Made by a program: the position numbers and the translations under genes
Notes under the pieces: model-generated
What the model was told of the DNA's origin: nothing
The model's input: only the letters and a program-made list of their open reading frames with translations
The model's database searches: none
In this document: piece after piece, positions 1 through 7,000 of the stretch
How the letters are laid out: every line of letters starts with the position of its first letter
How positions within the stretch are numbered: the first letter of the stretch is position 1
NCBI GenBank assembly: GCA_016716965.1
Contig: JADJUP010000051.1
Span: forward strand, 1-28,771
DNA length: 28,771 nt
From: Sulfuritalea sp.
GTDB lineage: Bacteria; Pseudomonadota; Gammaproteobacteria; Burkholderiales; Rhodocyclaceae
Direction: 5' to 3'

Positions 1-1
1 G

Positions 2-875
2 GTCGGCGCCATCGCTTTCCTGCTGCTGGCGCTCAACGCGTTCTTCTGGGTGCCGATCCTGCTGGCCTTCGCCATCGTCCGCCTGGTGCTGCCCTTCAAG
101 ACTGTCCGCCTGGTCATCGACCCTTTGCTGGTGGCCATCGCCGAAGCCTGGATCGCCGGCAACAGCGGCTGGATGGCGATGACCCAGCGTACCGGGTGGG
201 ATGTCGAAGGCATCGCCGGCCTCGATCCCCGCAACTGGTACCCGGTCAACTGCAACCACCAGTCCTGGGCCGATATCTTCGTCCTGCAACACCTGTTTAA
301 CCGGCACATCCCGCTGCTCAAGTTCTTCATCATGACCAGTTGAAGTGGGTGCCGGTGATGGGCCTGGCCTGGTGGGCGCTGGACTTCCCGTTCATGCGCC
401 GCCACAGCGAGGAATACCTCAAGCTGCATCCCGAGATGCGCGGCAAGGACCAGGCCGCCACGCGCCGCGCCTGCGAAAAATTCGCCCTGATCCCGACCAG
501 CGTGATGAACTTCCCTCGGGCACGCGCTACACCCCGGCCAAGCACGCCAAACAGCAATCGCCCTACCGCCACCTGCTCAAGCCCAAGGCCGGCGGCATCG
601 CGCTGGCGCTCAACGCGATGGGCGACAAGTTCCGCGCCATCCTCGACGTCACCATCGTCTACCCCGACGGCGCGCCGAATTTCTGGGATTTCCTCTGCGG
701 CCGCCTGCGCCGCGTCATCGTCCGCGTGCAAAGCCTGCCGGTGCCCGAGCACCTGATGCAGGGCGACTACGCCGCCGACGCAGCGACGCGAGAAGCCTTC
801 GCAGTCTGGGTCAGGCAGTTGTGGCGCGACAAGGATGCGCAGATAGCGTCCTTGCTTGAGCGCGCAACACATTGA
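2..875 (+). pseudogene. YihG/PlsC-type acyltransferase, 5'-truncated by window edge, two frameshifts
   Basis: This is a membrane acyltransferase of the lysophosphatidic-acid acyltransferase (PlsC) superfamily, and it most resembles the E. coli YihG branch. Family members move an acyl chain from acyl-ACP or acyl-CoA onto lysophosphatidate at the inner membrane. The start lies left of the window. A hydrophobic N-terminal segment comes first, followed by the catalytic NHxxxxD box (CNHQSWAD, His codon at 257-259). A one-base loss near 334 (expected MDQLKWVP) moves the frame. A second loss near 513-520 falls inside the EGTR substrate box. The C-terminal part (positions 520-875) ends with TGA at 873-875. 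Similarity to YihG continues on both sides of each break, so sequencing error is more likely than decay. The family call is firm; the exact acyl substrate is unknown. Confidence 0.85.
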
Positions 876-916
876 GCACGAGCTGAGAATAGTCCGAGCG
901 GGCTATTGCCCATGAC

Positions 917-933
917 TTGGCAACTGTTTAGCC
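917..933 (+). promoter_or_regulatory. Candidate sigma-54 (-24/-12) promoter for the PEP-CTERM gene
   Basis: TTGGCA-N8-AGCC with GG at 919-920 and GC at 931-932, exactly ten bases apart, fits the -24/-12 consensus (TGGCAC-N5-TTGCW) at its invariant GG and GC and at TGGCA. Transcription would start near 944. PEP-CTERM genes in floc-forming betaproteobacteria (Zoogloea) are known to need RpoN and the PrsK/PrsR two-component pair, which supports the assignment. The -12 half is imperfect (TAGCC against TTGCW). Confidence 0.45.
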
Positions 934-973
934 TTGAAACAGATAAGAGCCTTTGTGTCCCGCCCGCATCCAC

Positions 974-1008
974 GCGCCACGATCCCGTCACGGGTCGTGG
1001 CGCTTTTT
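974..1008 (+). terminator. Intrinsic-terminator-like hairpin, 22 nt upstream of the PEP-CTERM start codon
   Basis: GCGCCACGA (974-982) pairs perfectly with TCGTGGCGC (995-1003). An inner CCCG/CGGG stem fills the loop and five T residues follow (1004-1008). It could end the acyltransferase transcript about 100 nt past its stop. It also sits between the candidate sigma-54 promoter and the PEP-CTERM ORF, so transcripts from that promoter would have to cross it. Confidence 0.7.
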
Positions 1009-1030
1009 CAAACCAGAACAGGAACGCTCC

Positions 1031-1798
1031 ATGAAAGCCAGACTCACCGCCGCAATCGTTTGTTGTACCGGACTGGTGGCGAATGCCCATGCCGGCATCG
1101 TCTTCCAGGACAGCTTTGCCGGGGGTTCCATCGCCAATTGGACAATCTCTGGTCCCAATAGCGGGACCTGGGGCGTTGCCGACGGCAAGCTGCAATCGTC
1201 GCTGACCCAGACTGCCCACAATCCGAGCAGTCCGGGCTTCGCCGCGATCAACGGCATCACCACGTCGCAGCACTTCAAGATCGAAGGGGACGTGCAGGTG
1301 ATCGGCGTCGATCCCAACCGCGGCTCGGGCTGGGAGGGCCACGGGCCGGGTTCTTCTGGGGCTACCAGTCGCCGAGCAGCTACAGCACCGGCTACCTGCG
1401 CACCCACCAGGACCATGTGACTGCGTGGGAAGAGCCCTATTCCGCGGAGGTACTCACGCCACTCGGCTTCAATGCGTCCAATGCCGCCGACGTCAATGGC
1501 GTCAGCTATCACCTCGGATTTGAGGTCAATTACCTGACGCAGCAGATGACGGTGAGCCTAAACGGTGTTTCAGCAACCTATGGCGGGTTGGACTTCAATG
1601 CTGCCAATAGTGCTTCCGGTATTGGTGGCGGGCTGGGCGTGATTTCCTGGGGCGAGCGGGTTTCCTACGACAATGTCGTGGTGACCGATTTCATGGCGGC
1701 ACCGGTACCCGAGCCCGGAAACCTACGCCATGCTGCTTGCAGGCCTCGGCCTGCTGGGCTTCGCCCGGCGGCGGAAGCAGGCCGGCGTGGCACGCTGA
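1031..1798 (+). pseudogene. PEP-CTERM exported protein, two compensating frameshifts
   Basis: This is a 255-residue exported protein (after frame repair) with a C-terminal PEP-CTERM sorting signal, which an exosortase processes at the inner membrane on the way to the exterior or the exopolysaccharide matrix. The start ATG at 1031 follows AGGAA at a 5-nt spacing. The first 21 residues are a signal peptide ending in NAHA. The body is a beta-rich, Gly/Ser/Asn-rich domain (DSFAGGSIANWTISG...) typical of PEP-CTERM proteins of unknown function. A base is missing near 1350, before FFWGYQSP, and an extra C at about 1714-1716 breaks the VPEPE motif. With both repaired the tail reads VPEPETYAML, then a short hydrophobic stretch (LAGLGLLGFA) and RRRK. 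Start and stop are in the same frame, so the two indels cancel. The encoded exosortase is not in this window. Confidence 0.85.
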
Positions 1799-1853
1799 AC
1801 CGGATGTCTTTGTATCGAACAGGAGCTTGCTCCTTCCGCCCCCGATTCAGGGA

Positions 1854-1896
1854 CGCTGAAACATTGCCGTGGCTGGCCACGGCAATGTTTTCAGCG
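1854..1896. terminator. Strong bidirectional terminator between convergent genes
   Basis: AAACATTGCCGTGG (1859-1872) pairs with its exact complement (1877-1890) around a CTGG loop. The stem extends outward through CGCTG/CAGCG with one bulge. A-tract and T-tract flanks make it usable from both strands. It lies between the PEP-CTERM gene (plus) and the small exported protein gene (minus), whose possible extended reading frame ends at its edge. Confidence 0.85.
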
Positions 1897-1947
1897 GGTG
1901 ACGGAAAGCAGGCTTACGCGTTCGCCATTCGATCGGGTCAGGTAGTA

Positions 1948-2283
1948 CTACTCCCCGTCCTTGATGACGTGTCGGCACCACTCCTCAAGGTTGGACGGCC
2001 AATCGATCGAGACGCAGAAACGGCCCTTCTCGTCGATCTTCCATGTCCTTTTCTGCGTGGTGCTGCGCCCTTTGGAACCCACCGAGGAAGCCAGCATTGT
2101 CCCGTCAGCTTCGTTTTTCCAGTTGAGCTTGTTGCCGCGCGTGCTCGTGAAGTCGACCGTCGCACCCTGCAGAAGTCGGGCAGCGTCGCCTTGTGACAAG
2201 GGCGTCGCAGGCTCTGCGGCAAGCTGGGCCTGCGCGAGGCAGCACTGCAGCGATGACAGGACAACCAGAGTCAGGTGTTTCAT
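1948..2283 (-). CDS. Small exported protein of unknown function, possibly cut short by an in-frame TAG
   Basis: This is a 111-residue exported protein of unknown function. ATG at 2283 is preceded by AGGAGG (complement of 2292-2297) at 8 nt, a better start than the in-frame TTG at 2289. A signal peptide (MKHLTLVVLSSLQCC...AQAQ) leads into a small domain with W-x-I-D-E-x-G-R-F-C and a second Cys (EEWCRHVIKDG). This pattern recalls DUF995-like small secreted proteins; I do not claim membership. The frame stops at TAG (1948-1950), but beyond it the same frame stays open for 18 codons (YYLTRSNGERV...) to a TGA at 1891-1893, right at the terminator. The TAG may be a nonsense change or a base-call error. 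The gene runs in the same direction as the upstream ComB-family gene, 72 nt away. Confidence 0.7.
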   Translation of the reverse strand: MKHLTLVVLSSLQCCLAQAQLAAEPATPLSQGDAARLLQGATVDFTSTRGNKLNWKNEADGTMLASSVGSKGRSTTQKRTWKIDEKGRFCVSIDWPSNLEEWCRHVIKDGE

Positions 2284-2355
2284 TCGCAAATCCTCCTCGC
2301 GCGGTTGCTCATCGCATGCACCTTAATCCCATTTCCAGGAGTTGGGCGACAAACA

Positions 2356-3042
2356 TCAGCGAATGACCAGGCGCCCTTCTTCGTAGCTCACCGGCATTGC
2401 AAAATCGTAGAGGTCGGCGTGAGCCGCAATCTCCAGGTCGGCGGGTGGCAGATGCGGCCAGGTTCCGGAGGCGAAGCGTTGCCCAAAATCGGATTGCCGC
2501 ACACGTGCGCCGAATTCGTCCGGTGCTGCGGGAGTGCCGCGCAATAGCGATTCTATGTAGTCCGCGCAGGCGATGTCTTCGTCGCCATCGCGATCGATCC
2601 ATTCGCCGGTGATGACGAAGCAGACATGCTCGGCGCCGGCGGTGCGTATCGCCTCGGCGGTCGCCCGCGCGCAGACGAGGCTGGCGGCATGCAGGTGCCG
2701 CGCGCGGCGAAAGCGATGCAGTCCCTGCACGCCGGCGGCGGTGCTGATCACGACGGGCCTGCCGGCCAGGTCGGCGTGCATCAGTGCGGACGGCGAATTG
2801 CCATGATCGAACCCGGGCGCCGGCGTGCCGCCGCCGATGGCAGCCACCGATACCGGGTTATCCAGCCTGGCCAGGAGTTCGGCCGCCGCGGCGAGACCGG
2901 CCGCCGGATAAATGGCCGTGGCGCCGCGGGCCAGCGCCACCGCCGCGGTCGTGAATGAACGCAGCACATCGACGACGACGACGGTATCGATCGGGTCGGG
3001 CTGGTTCTGCAGGCGGTTCAGGAATACCCGGGAAAAATGCAT
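2356..3042 (-). CDS. comB: 2-phosphosulfolactate phosphatase family protein (ComB)
   Basis: This 228-residue protein belongs to the ComB family (PF04029), named for the Mg-dependent phosphatase that turns 2-phosphosulfolactate into sulfolactate in coenzyme M biosynthesis. Recognisable family features are VVVDVLRSFTTAAVAL (residues about 20-37), GFDHGNSPSAL (about 77-87) and the STAAGVQGL turn (about 100-108). Length is normal for the family and the start is ATG at 3042. No other coenzyme M or sulfolactate genes are nearby, and many bacteria carry ComB homologues of unproven role, so the true substrate is open. It could be co-transcribed with the small exported protein downstream. Confidence 0.85.
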   Translation of the reverse strand: MHFSRVFLNRLQNQPDPIDTVVVVDVLRSFTTAAVALARGATAIYPAAGLAAAAELLARLDNPVSVAAIGGGTPAPGFDHGNSPSALMHADLAGRPVVISTAAGVQGLHRFRRARHLHAASLVCARATAEAIRTAGAEHVCFVITGEWIDRDGDEDIACADYIESLLRGTPAAPDEFGARVRQSDFGQRFASGTWPHLPPADLEIAAHADLYDFAMPVSYEEGRLVIR

Positions 3043-3197
3043 GGGTGGTGGATTCGGCGGATGTGCAATTCTGCTGGGGTCGATTATGGACTGCCGCTGC
3101 CTGCGGGGAGCATCCGGCCTGCTCCATTGTCATCATGCGCCGCGGCCGTAGAATCCGACCTGATGCGCGCCTGCGCCACCCGGACTTCGCCCACGCC

Positions 3198-3632
3198 ATG
3201 GAATCCCACCTGACCGACATCACCCGCGTCATCCAGCTTGCCGTGGCGCCGGTGTTCCTGCTGACCGCGATCGCGACCATGATCAACGCGCTCAACTCGC
3301 GGCTGGGTCGCATCGTCGATCGCCGCCGCGTGGTGCAGGAGCGATTGCATACCCGGGGTGGTGATGAAGCCGAGGCCGGTCGGCAGGAAATCCGCTTGCT
3401 GGTGAGGCGGGCGCGCCTGGTCTACTACGCGATCTTCGGCGCCGTGCTCTCGGCCCTGCTGGTCTGCCTGGTGGTGGCCGGCGCCTTCCTCGGCGCGCTG
3501 CTCGGCGTCGATCTCGCGCGCAGCGTGGCGGCGCTGTTCATCGCCGCGATGCTGGCGATGATCGCCGCGCTGGGCCTGTTCCTGCGCGAAGTCTTCCTCG
3601 CGGTGCGCTCGGGCACGCACAATCAACCATGA
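3198..3632 (+). CDS. DUF2721 family membrane protein
   Basis: This is a 144-residue inner-membrane protein of the DUF2721 family (PF11026), function unknown. The start ATG at 3198 (MESHLTDITRVIQLAV) places the conserved IQLAVAPVFLLTAIA segment near the N-terminus. The family signature RLGRIVDRRR follows, then two hydrophobic segments (AIFGAVLSALLVCLVVAG and AALFIAAMLAMIAALGLF). The open frame continues upstream, but without family-like sequence. The stop overlaps the next gene's start by four bases (ATGA at 3629-3632), implying translational coupling with the SGNH hydrolase. Confidence 0.85.
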   Translation: MESHLTDITRVIQLAVAPVFLLTAIATMINALNSRLGRIVDRRRVVQERLHTRGGDEAEAGRQEIRLLVRRARLVYYAIFGAVLSALLVCLVVAGAFLGALLGVDLARSVAALFIAAMLAMIAALGLFLREVFLAVRSGTHNQP

Positions 3633-4366
3633 CTTTGCGACACACGCTCGCCACCGCCGCCCTCGGCCCGGTTCTGCTGGCCCAGGGCAAGCGCGTACGG
3701 CGTACGGTGCCGACGCTGCCCGAACCCGCCGGGCCGCGCGAAGGCGAATGCGGCAGCGGCCCTACCCTGCGCCTGCTGATCGTCGGCGACTCGGCCGCCG
3801 CCGGCGTCGGTGCGCGGACGCAGGACGAGGCCCTGAGCGGGCAACTCGCCGTATCGCTGGCGCCGACTTTCCGCGTGCGCTGGAAACTGCTGGCCTTTAC
3901 CGGCGCCACCACCGGCGACATGCTTGGCCACTTGCAGCGTGAGGTCGCCACGGACTACGACGCGGTGCTCACCTCGCTCGGGGTGAACGACGTCACCGGC
4001 CGCCACTCGCTTGCCACCTGGCGCCGGCAGCAGCGCGAACTCGTCGCCCTGCTGACCGGGCGCTTTCATGCCGGGCAGATCCTGCTCAGCGGCCTGCCAC
4101 CGATGCACCGCTTCCCGGCGCTGCCGCAACCCCTGCGCTGGTACGTCGGCAGCCGCGCGCGGGACTTCAACCGTGCGCTGGAGGAACTGGCGGGCGGGCT
4201 GGCGCGCTGCGAATTCCTCGGCCTGGGCCATGAGATGATGGACGTTTCCGCGATGGCCAGCGACGGCTTCCATCCCGGACCGCCGATCTACGCGCTGTGG
4301 GCGCAGGAAGCCGCGCGGCGCATCATCCACCGACACACGCAGCATTCACCGGAGGCAATCACATGA
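3629..4366 (+). CDS. SGNH/GDSL hydrolase family protein
   Basis: This is a 245-residue esterase/lipase-type hydrolase of the SGNH superfamily. All four hallmark blocks are visible: block I GDS (Ser55 nucleophile, VGDSAAAGVG), block II Gly in FTGATTGDM (about 90-98), block III GVND (118-121) and block V DGFHP (Asp212, His215). The N-terminal 20 residues are mildly hydrophobic but lack a clear signal peptide. The natural ester substrate cannot be read from sequence. The gene overlaps DUF2721 by four bases upstream and the GST by ATGA at 4363-4366 downstream, giving a three-gene translationally coupled operon. Confidence 0.88.
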   Translation: MTLRHTLATAALGPVLLAQGKRVRRTVPTLPEPAGPREGECGSGPTLRLLIVGDSAAAGVGARTQDEALSGQLAVSLAPTFRVRWKLLAFTGATTGDMLGHLQREVATDYDAVLTSLGVNDVTGRHSLATWRRQQRELVALLTGRFHAGQILLSGLPPMHRFPALPQPLRWYVGSRARDFNRALEELAGGLARCEFLGLGHEMMDVSAMASDGFHPGPPIYALWAQEAARRIIHRHTQHSPEAIT

Positions 4367-5064
4367 TCGACCTGTACTACTGGACTACGCCCAACGGCCA
4401 CAAGATCACGATGTTCCTCGAAGAGACGGGGCTGCCGCATCGCATCGTGCCGATCAACATCGGCAAGGGCGAGCAGTTCGCCGCTGATTTCCTCAGGATA
4501 TCGCCCAACAATCGCATCCCGGCCATGGTCGACCACGCGCCGGCCGATGGCGGCGCGCCCCTGTCGATTTTCGAGTCGGGCGCGATCCTGCTCTACCTGG
4601 CGGACAAGACCGGGCGCTTCATCGCGCCGGACCTGCGCGGGCGCAACGAAACCCTGCAGTGGCTGTTCTGGCAGATGGGCGGGCTCGGCCCGATGGCCGG
4701 GCAGAACCACCACTTCACGCAGTACGCGCCGGAAAAAGTGCCCTACGCCATCGAGCGTTACACCAAGGAAACGGCGCGCCTGTACGCGGTGCTGAACAAG
4801 CGCCTGGCCGACCGCGAGTTCGTCGCCGGCGACTATTCGATCGCCGACATGGCCAGTTACCCGTGGATCGTGCCGCACGAAAAGCAGGGCCAGAACCTCG
4901 ACGATTTCCCGCACCTCAAGCGCTGGTTCGCCGCGATCCGCGAGCGCCCGGCGACGCAGCGCGCCTATGCGCTGGCAAAGCAGATCAATCCGGCGCCGGT
5001 GATCACCGATGCGGAAAAGAAGGTGTTGTTCGGTCAGGACGCGAGCACGGTGCGGCCCGGCTGA
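4363..5064 (+). CDS. yfcG: Nu-class glutathione S-transferase, YfcG-like disulfide-bond oxidoreductase
   Basis: This 233-residue protein is close to E. coli YfcG, a nu-class GST that binds glutathione disulfide and acts as a disulfide-bond reductase. The start MIDLYYWTTPNGHK holds the TPNGHK motif whose Thr and Asn contact the glutathione thiols in YfcG. The thioredoxin-like half continues through SPNNRIPAMVDH and FESGAILLYLADKTG. The helical half contains LQWLFWQMGGLGPMAGQNHH and the N-capping region YSIADMASYPW. A strong GGAGG (4351-4355) precedes ATG 4363, and the gene overlaps the SGNH hydrolase. It probably acts in cytoplasmic thiol homeostasis. Confidence 0.92.
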   Translation: MIDLYYWTTPNGHKITMFLEETGLPHRIVPINIGKGEQFAADFLRISPNNRIPAMVDHAPADGGAPLSIFESGAILLYLADKTGRFIAPDLRGRNETLQWLFWQMGGLGPMAGQNHHFTQYAPEKVPYAIERYTKETARLYAVLNKRLADREFVAGDYSIADMASYPWIVPHEKQGQNLDDFPHLKRWFAAIRERPATQRAYALAKQINPAPVITDAEKKVLFGQDASTVRPG

Positions 5065-5110
5065 GCCGTGTCGTCAGCGACCGAAGGAAGTCCCTAGGGG
5101 GCTCCGACTT

Positions 5111-5812
5111 TCAGATCTTGAGGTAGGTCCAGCCCTGCTGCACGCGATCCGCGACGTGTTCGATGGCGGTGCGGGCGATCTCCGCTTCGGGCACCAGCGC
5201 GACTTCGACGCCGCCGCCCTGCAGGCGCGCAATGGTTTGTCCACAGGCAACGAAGCCGACGTGCGCATGATGTGATTTCAATCCGGCGATGCGCGCCGCA
5301 TGGGGCGTGACGTCGATGCGCAGCAGATCGAGCCCGCGATGGTTGGCGATGACCTCGACCCGGGCACCGCCCGCCTTGGCCAGATAGGCTTCCGCCAGGT
5401 CCAGCGCCGCATCCATCTGTTCGCTGCGGGAACTGTCGAGGTGGATCAGGATGCGGGCGGGTTCGGCGGCAAACAGGGCACCGGCGCGAAACGGTGCGGA
5501 CCAGGGCGATTCCCCGGTGGTCGCGGCCTGGTGTCCCATCCATCCGGCCAGTGCGCCGATCATCAGGACCAGGCTCGCCGCAAGGGCGCCGCCCCACATC
5601 GGGAGCTGGAGTTTCCGCGCGCGCCGCGCGACCGGCAGGTTGCCATAGGCGTGGCGCACCAGTTCCTTGGTCGAGCGCAGCGCGCAAATCCGCTGGCTCA
5701 GTTCGGCGTCGCCGGCCATCGCCGCGAGTATCTCGTCGCTTTCCTGCGCGCCGAGCTGCCCGTCGACCAGGGCATTCAGGTGCTCGTCCGAAAACTTGCT
5801 GCTTGTGTTCAT
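5111..5812 (-). CDS. Transmembrane anti-sigma factor with exported DsrE-like domain
   Basis: This is a 233-residue single-pass membrane regulator. Residues 1-60 (FSDEHLNALVDGQL...) form a helical anti-sigma region of the kind that binds ECF sigma factors; no zinc-binding HxxxCxxC is present. Residues about 72-92 form the only membrane helix (WGGALAASLVLMIGALAGW). Residues about 120-233 align end to end with the secreted DsrE-like protein encoded at 6534-6962: the same beta start (ILIHLD/VVVQVS), VEVIANHRGLDLL against VELVVFGNGSGLL, a Cys at the same place (Cys190, ACGQT against MCENT) and a GWT end. By topology this domain should be periplasmic. The gene overlaps the sigma gene by ATGA (5809-5812), the usual sigma/anti-sigma arrangement. 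The domain assignment rests on my pairwise reading; the fusion of the two modules is what is unusual. Confidence 0.82.
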   Translation of the reverse strand: MNTSSKFSDEHLNALVDGQLGAQESDEILAAMAGDAELSQRICALRSTKELVRHAYGNLPVARRARKLQLPMWGGALAASLVLMIGALAGWMGHQAATTGESPWSAPFRAGALFAAEPARILIHLDSSRSEQMDAALDLAEAYLAKAGGARVEVIANHRGLDLLRIDVTPHAARIAGLKSHHAHVGFVACGQTIARLQGGGVEVALVPEAEIARTAIEHVADRVQQGWTYLKI

Positions 5813-6351
5813 TGCACGCTCCTCAGGCGCCGCTGTGCCACGGGCGCCTCTGCCAGTAGTACCTTCAGCGCCGCACGGGCGCGGCACAGGCGGCTCATCA
5901 CGGTGCCGATCGGGATTGCCAGGACCTCGGCAACCTCGGCATAGGAAAGGTCCTCCAGGTCGACCAGGGTGACAACCTGGCGCTGGCCCAGCGGGAGGGC
6001 CGCTATTGCCGTGCGCACCCGGTCCACCGTCTGCCGCGTTTCGGCGTGGCTGTCCGGCCCCGGAAGTTCGGACGGCAGTTCGGCGAGGATCTCATCGTCG
6101 ACATCGGGGCGCAGTCCGCGCAAGTGGTCGATCCAGCACCGGTTAAGGATGGCGAACAGCCACGCCGTGAGGCGCGCCGATTCGCGCAACTGGGCCAGCC
6201 TGGCGAGGCCGCGCGCCAGCGCTTCCTGCGCCAGATCATCGGCCAGGGCGCGGTCGTGGCACCAGGCGAAGGCGAGGCGATGCAGCCGCGCATGGCTGGC
6301 CTCGATCCGCTCGATCAGTGCGCGCTGTTCCCCGCTCTGCAGCCACTTCAT
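5809..6351 (-). CDS. ECF-family RNA polymerase sigma factor (RpoE-like)
   Basis: This is a 180-residue extracytoplasmic-function sigma factor. Sigma region 2 spans about 13-80, with the core-binding ADDLAQEALARGL motif and the -10-recognition segment LTAWLFAILNRCWIDHLR. Region 4 spans about 110-163 (ALPLGQRQVVTLVDLEDLSY, then the helix-turn-helix VLAIPIGTVMSRLCRAR that reads the -35). The start ATG at 6351 has AAAGGA eight bases upstream. It is coupled to the anti-sigma gene by a four-base overlap. A promoter of the same type as that of the divergent DsrE-like gene lies about 22 nt upstream of the start (see 6379-6407), so the factor probably activates its own operon. I do not assign an ECF subgroup. 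Confidence 0.93.
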   Translation of the reverse strand: MKWLQSGEQRALIERIEASHARLHRLAFAWCHDRALADDLAQEALARGLARLAQLRESARLTAWLFAILNRCWIDHLRGLRPDVDDEILAELPSELPGPDSHAETRQTVDRVRTAIAALPLGQRQVVTLVDLEDLSYAEVAEVLAIPIGTVMSRLCRARAALKVLLAEAPVAQRRLRSVQ

Positions 6352-6378
6352 TGGTTCGTTCCTTTCGTGACAGAAGGC

Positions 6379-6407
6379 ATGACGCAGTCCCGCGGCGTTT
6401 TATTCCA
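6379..6407 (-). promoter_or_regulatory. ECF-type promoter of the sigma/anti-sigma operon
   Basis: Read on the minus strand: T-GGAATAAA (6406-6399), a 14-base spacer, then CGTCAT (6384-6379). Its arrangement is identical to that of the plus-strand promoter 24 bp away. The GGAA and CGTC cores are usual ECF -35 and -10 elements. The transcription start would lie near 6373, giving a short leader before ATG 6351. Confidence 0.75.
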
Positions 6408-6429
6408 TCGCGGCGCGGGCGCGAAAACA

Positions 6430-6458
6430 TGGAATAAATCGCGATCCGCTTCCGTCAT
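6430..6458 (+). promoter_or_regulatory. ECF-type promoter of the secreted DsrE-like gene
   Basis: T-GGAATAAA (6431-6438), a 14-base spacer, then CGTCAT (6453-6458). Both elements match the divergent promoter base for base while the spacers differ, which is the pattern expected for two sites read by one sigma factor. The start point would be near 6464, about 70 nt before ATG 6534. Confidence 0.75.
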
Positions 6459-6533
6459 TGTTGGGTGGTCGCGGAATTGCACGGTGTATCAACGCCGGGA
6501 GCGGCCCATTCCACCCAACCTTGAGGAGAAACC

Positions 6534-6962
6534 ATGATACGCAGAAGCTTCGTCCAATTCATGCTTGCCGCCGTTGTTTGCGTGGCGGGCGCACCCGCGG
6601 CACTGGCCGCCGATCCGGCACGGCACGGTGTCGTGGTCCAGGTCAGCGATGGCGACAGCAAGACCTGGAACCAGGCGCTGAACGTCATCAGGAACATCCA
6701 GGCCGAGTATGGCAAGGACAAGGTCGATGTCGAACTGGTGGTCTTCGGCAACGGTTCGGGCTTGCTCAAGTTCGATTCGCCGCTGGCGAACCGCATCGAC
6801 GACACGCTGGCGAGCGGAGCGAAAGTCTCCATGTGCGAAAACACCATGAAGGGCCAGAAGCTCAGCGCCGCCGACATGCATCCGAAAATCGGCTACGTCA
6901 AGGCCGGTGTGATCGAAATCATCGAGCGCAACAAGCAGGGCTGGACCGTGGTCAGGCCCTGA
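6534..6962 (+). CDS. Exported DsrE-like protein, probable target of the adjacent ECF sigma factor
   Basis: This is a 142-residue periplasmic protein of the DsrE/DsrF-like superfamily (PF02635/COG1416 type). DsrE-fold proteins such as TusD and DsrE are sulfur-relay proteins, but exported COG1416 members are uncharacterised. ATG 6534 follows GAGGAG (6523-6528). Residues 1-25 are a signal peptide ending PAALA. The mature domain begins HGVVVQVSDGD, with a central VELVVFGNGSGLLKFDSP and a single mature cysteine (Cys101, in MCENTM) where relay members have the active Cys. It ends GWTVVRP. It is homologous along its length to the C-terminal domain of the divergent anti-sigma factor, and both operons have the same promoter type. 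The cytosolic Tus/Dsr partners are absent, so a sulfur-transfer role is an inference. Confidence 0.85.
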   Translation: MIRRSFVQFMLAAVVCVAGAPAALAADPARHGVVVQVSDGDSKTWNQALNVIRNIQAEYGKDKVDVELVVFGNGSGLLKFDSPLANRIDDTLASGAKVSMCENTMKGQKLSAADMHPKIGYVKAGVIEIIERNKQGWTVVRP

Positions 6963-6974
6963 CCGACTCAGGCC

Positions 6975-6988
6975 CGGGAGCGCTCCCG
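6975..6988. terminator. Weak candidate: perfect 14-bp palindrome between convergent genes
   Basis: CGGGAGC/GCTCCCG sits between the stop of the DsrE-like gene (6962) and the stop of the tauE-like gene (7001). It can form a short GC-rich hairpin for either strand but has no T-tract, so a terminator role is only suggested by position. Confidence 0.3.
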
Positions 6989-7000
6989 ACGCGGTGTTCC

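Noticed and set aside
1948..1950. TAG read as pyrrolysine or programmed readthrough
   Set aside because: No pyl genes or readthrough context seen; a substitution or sequencing error explains it more simply.
5088..5111. AAGTC/GACTT inverted repeat as a terminator between the GST and anti-sigma genes
   Set aside because: Only five paired bases around a 13-base loop and two or three T residues; too weak to list.
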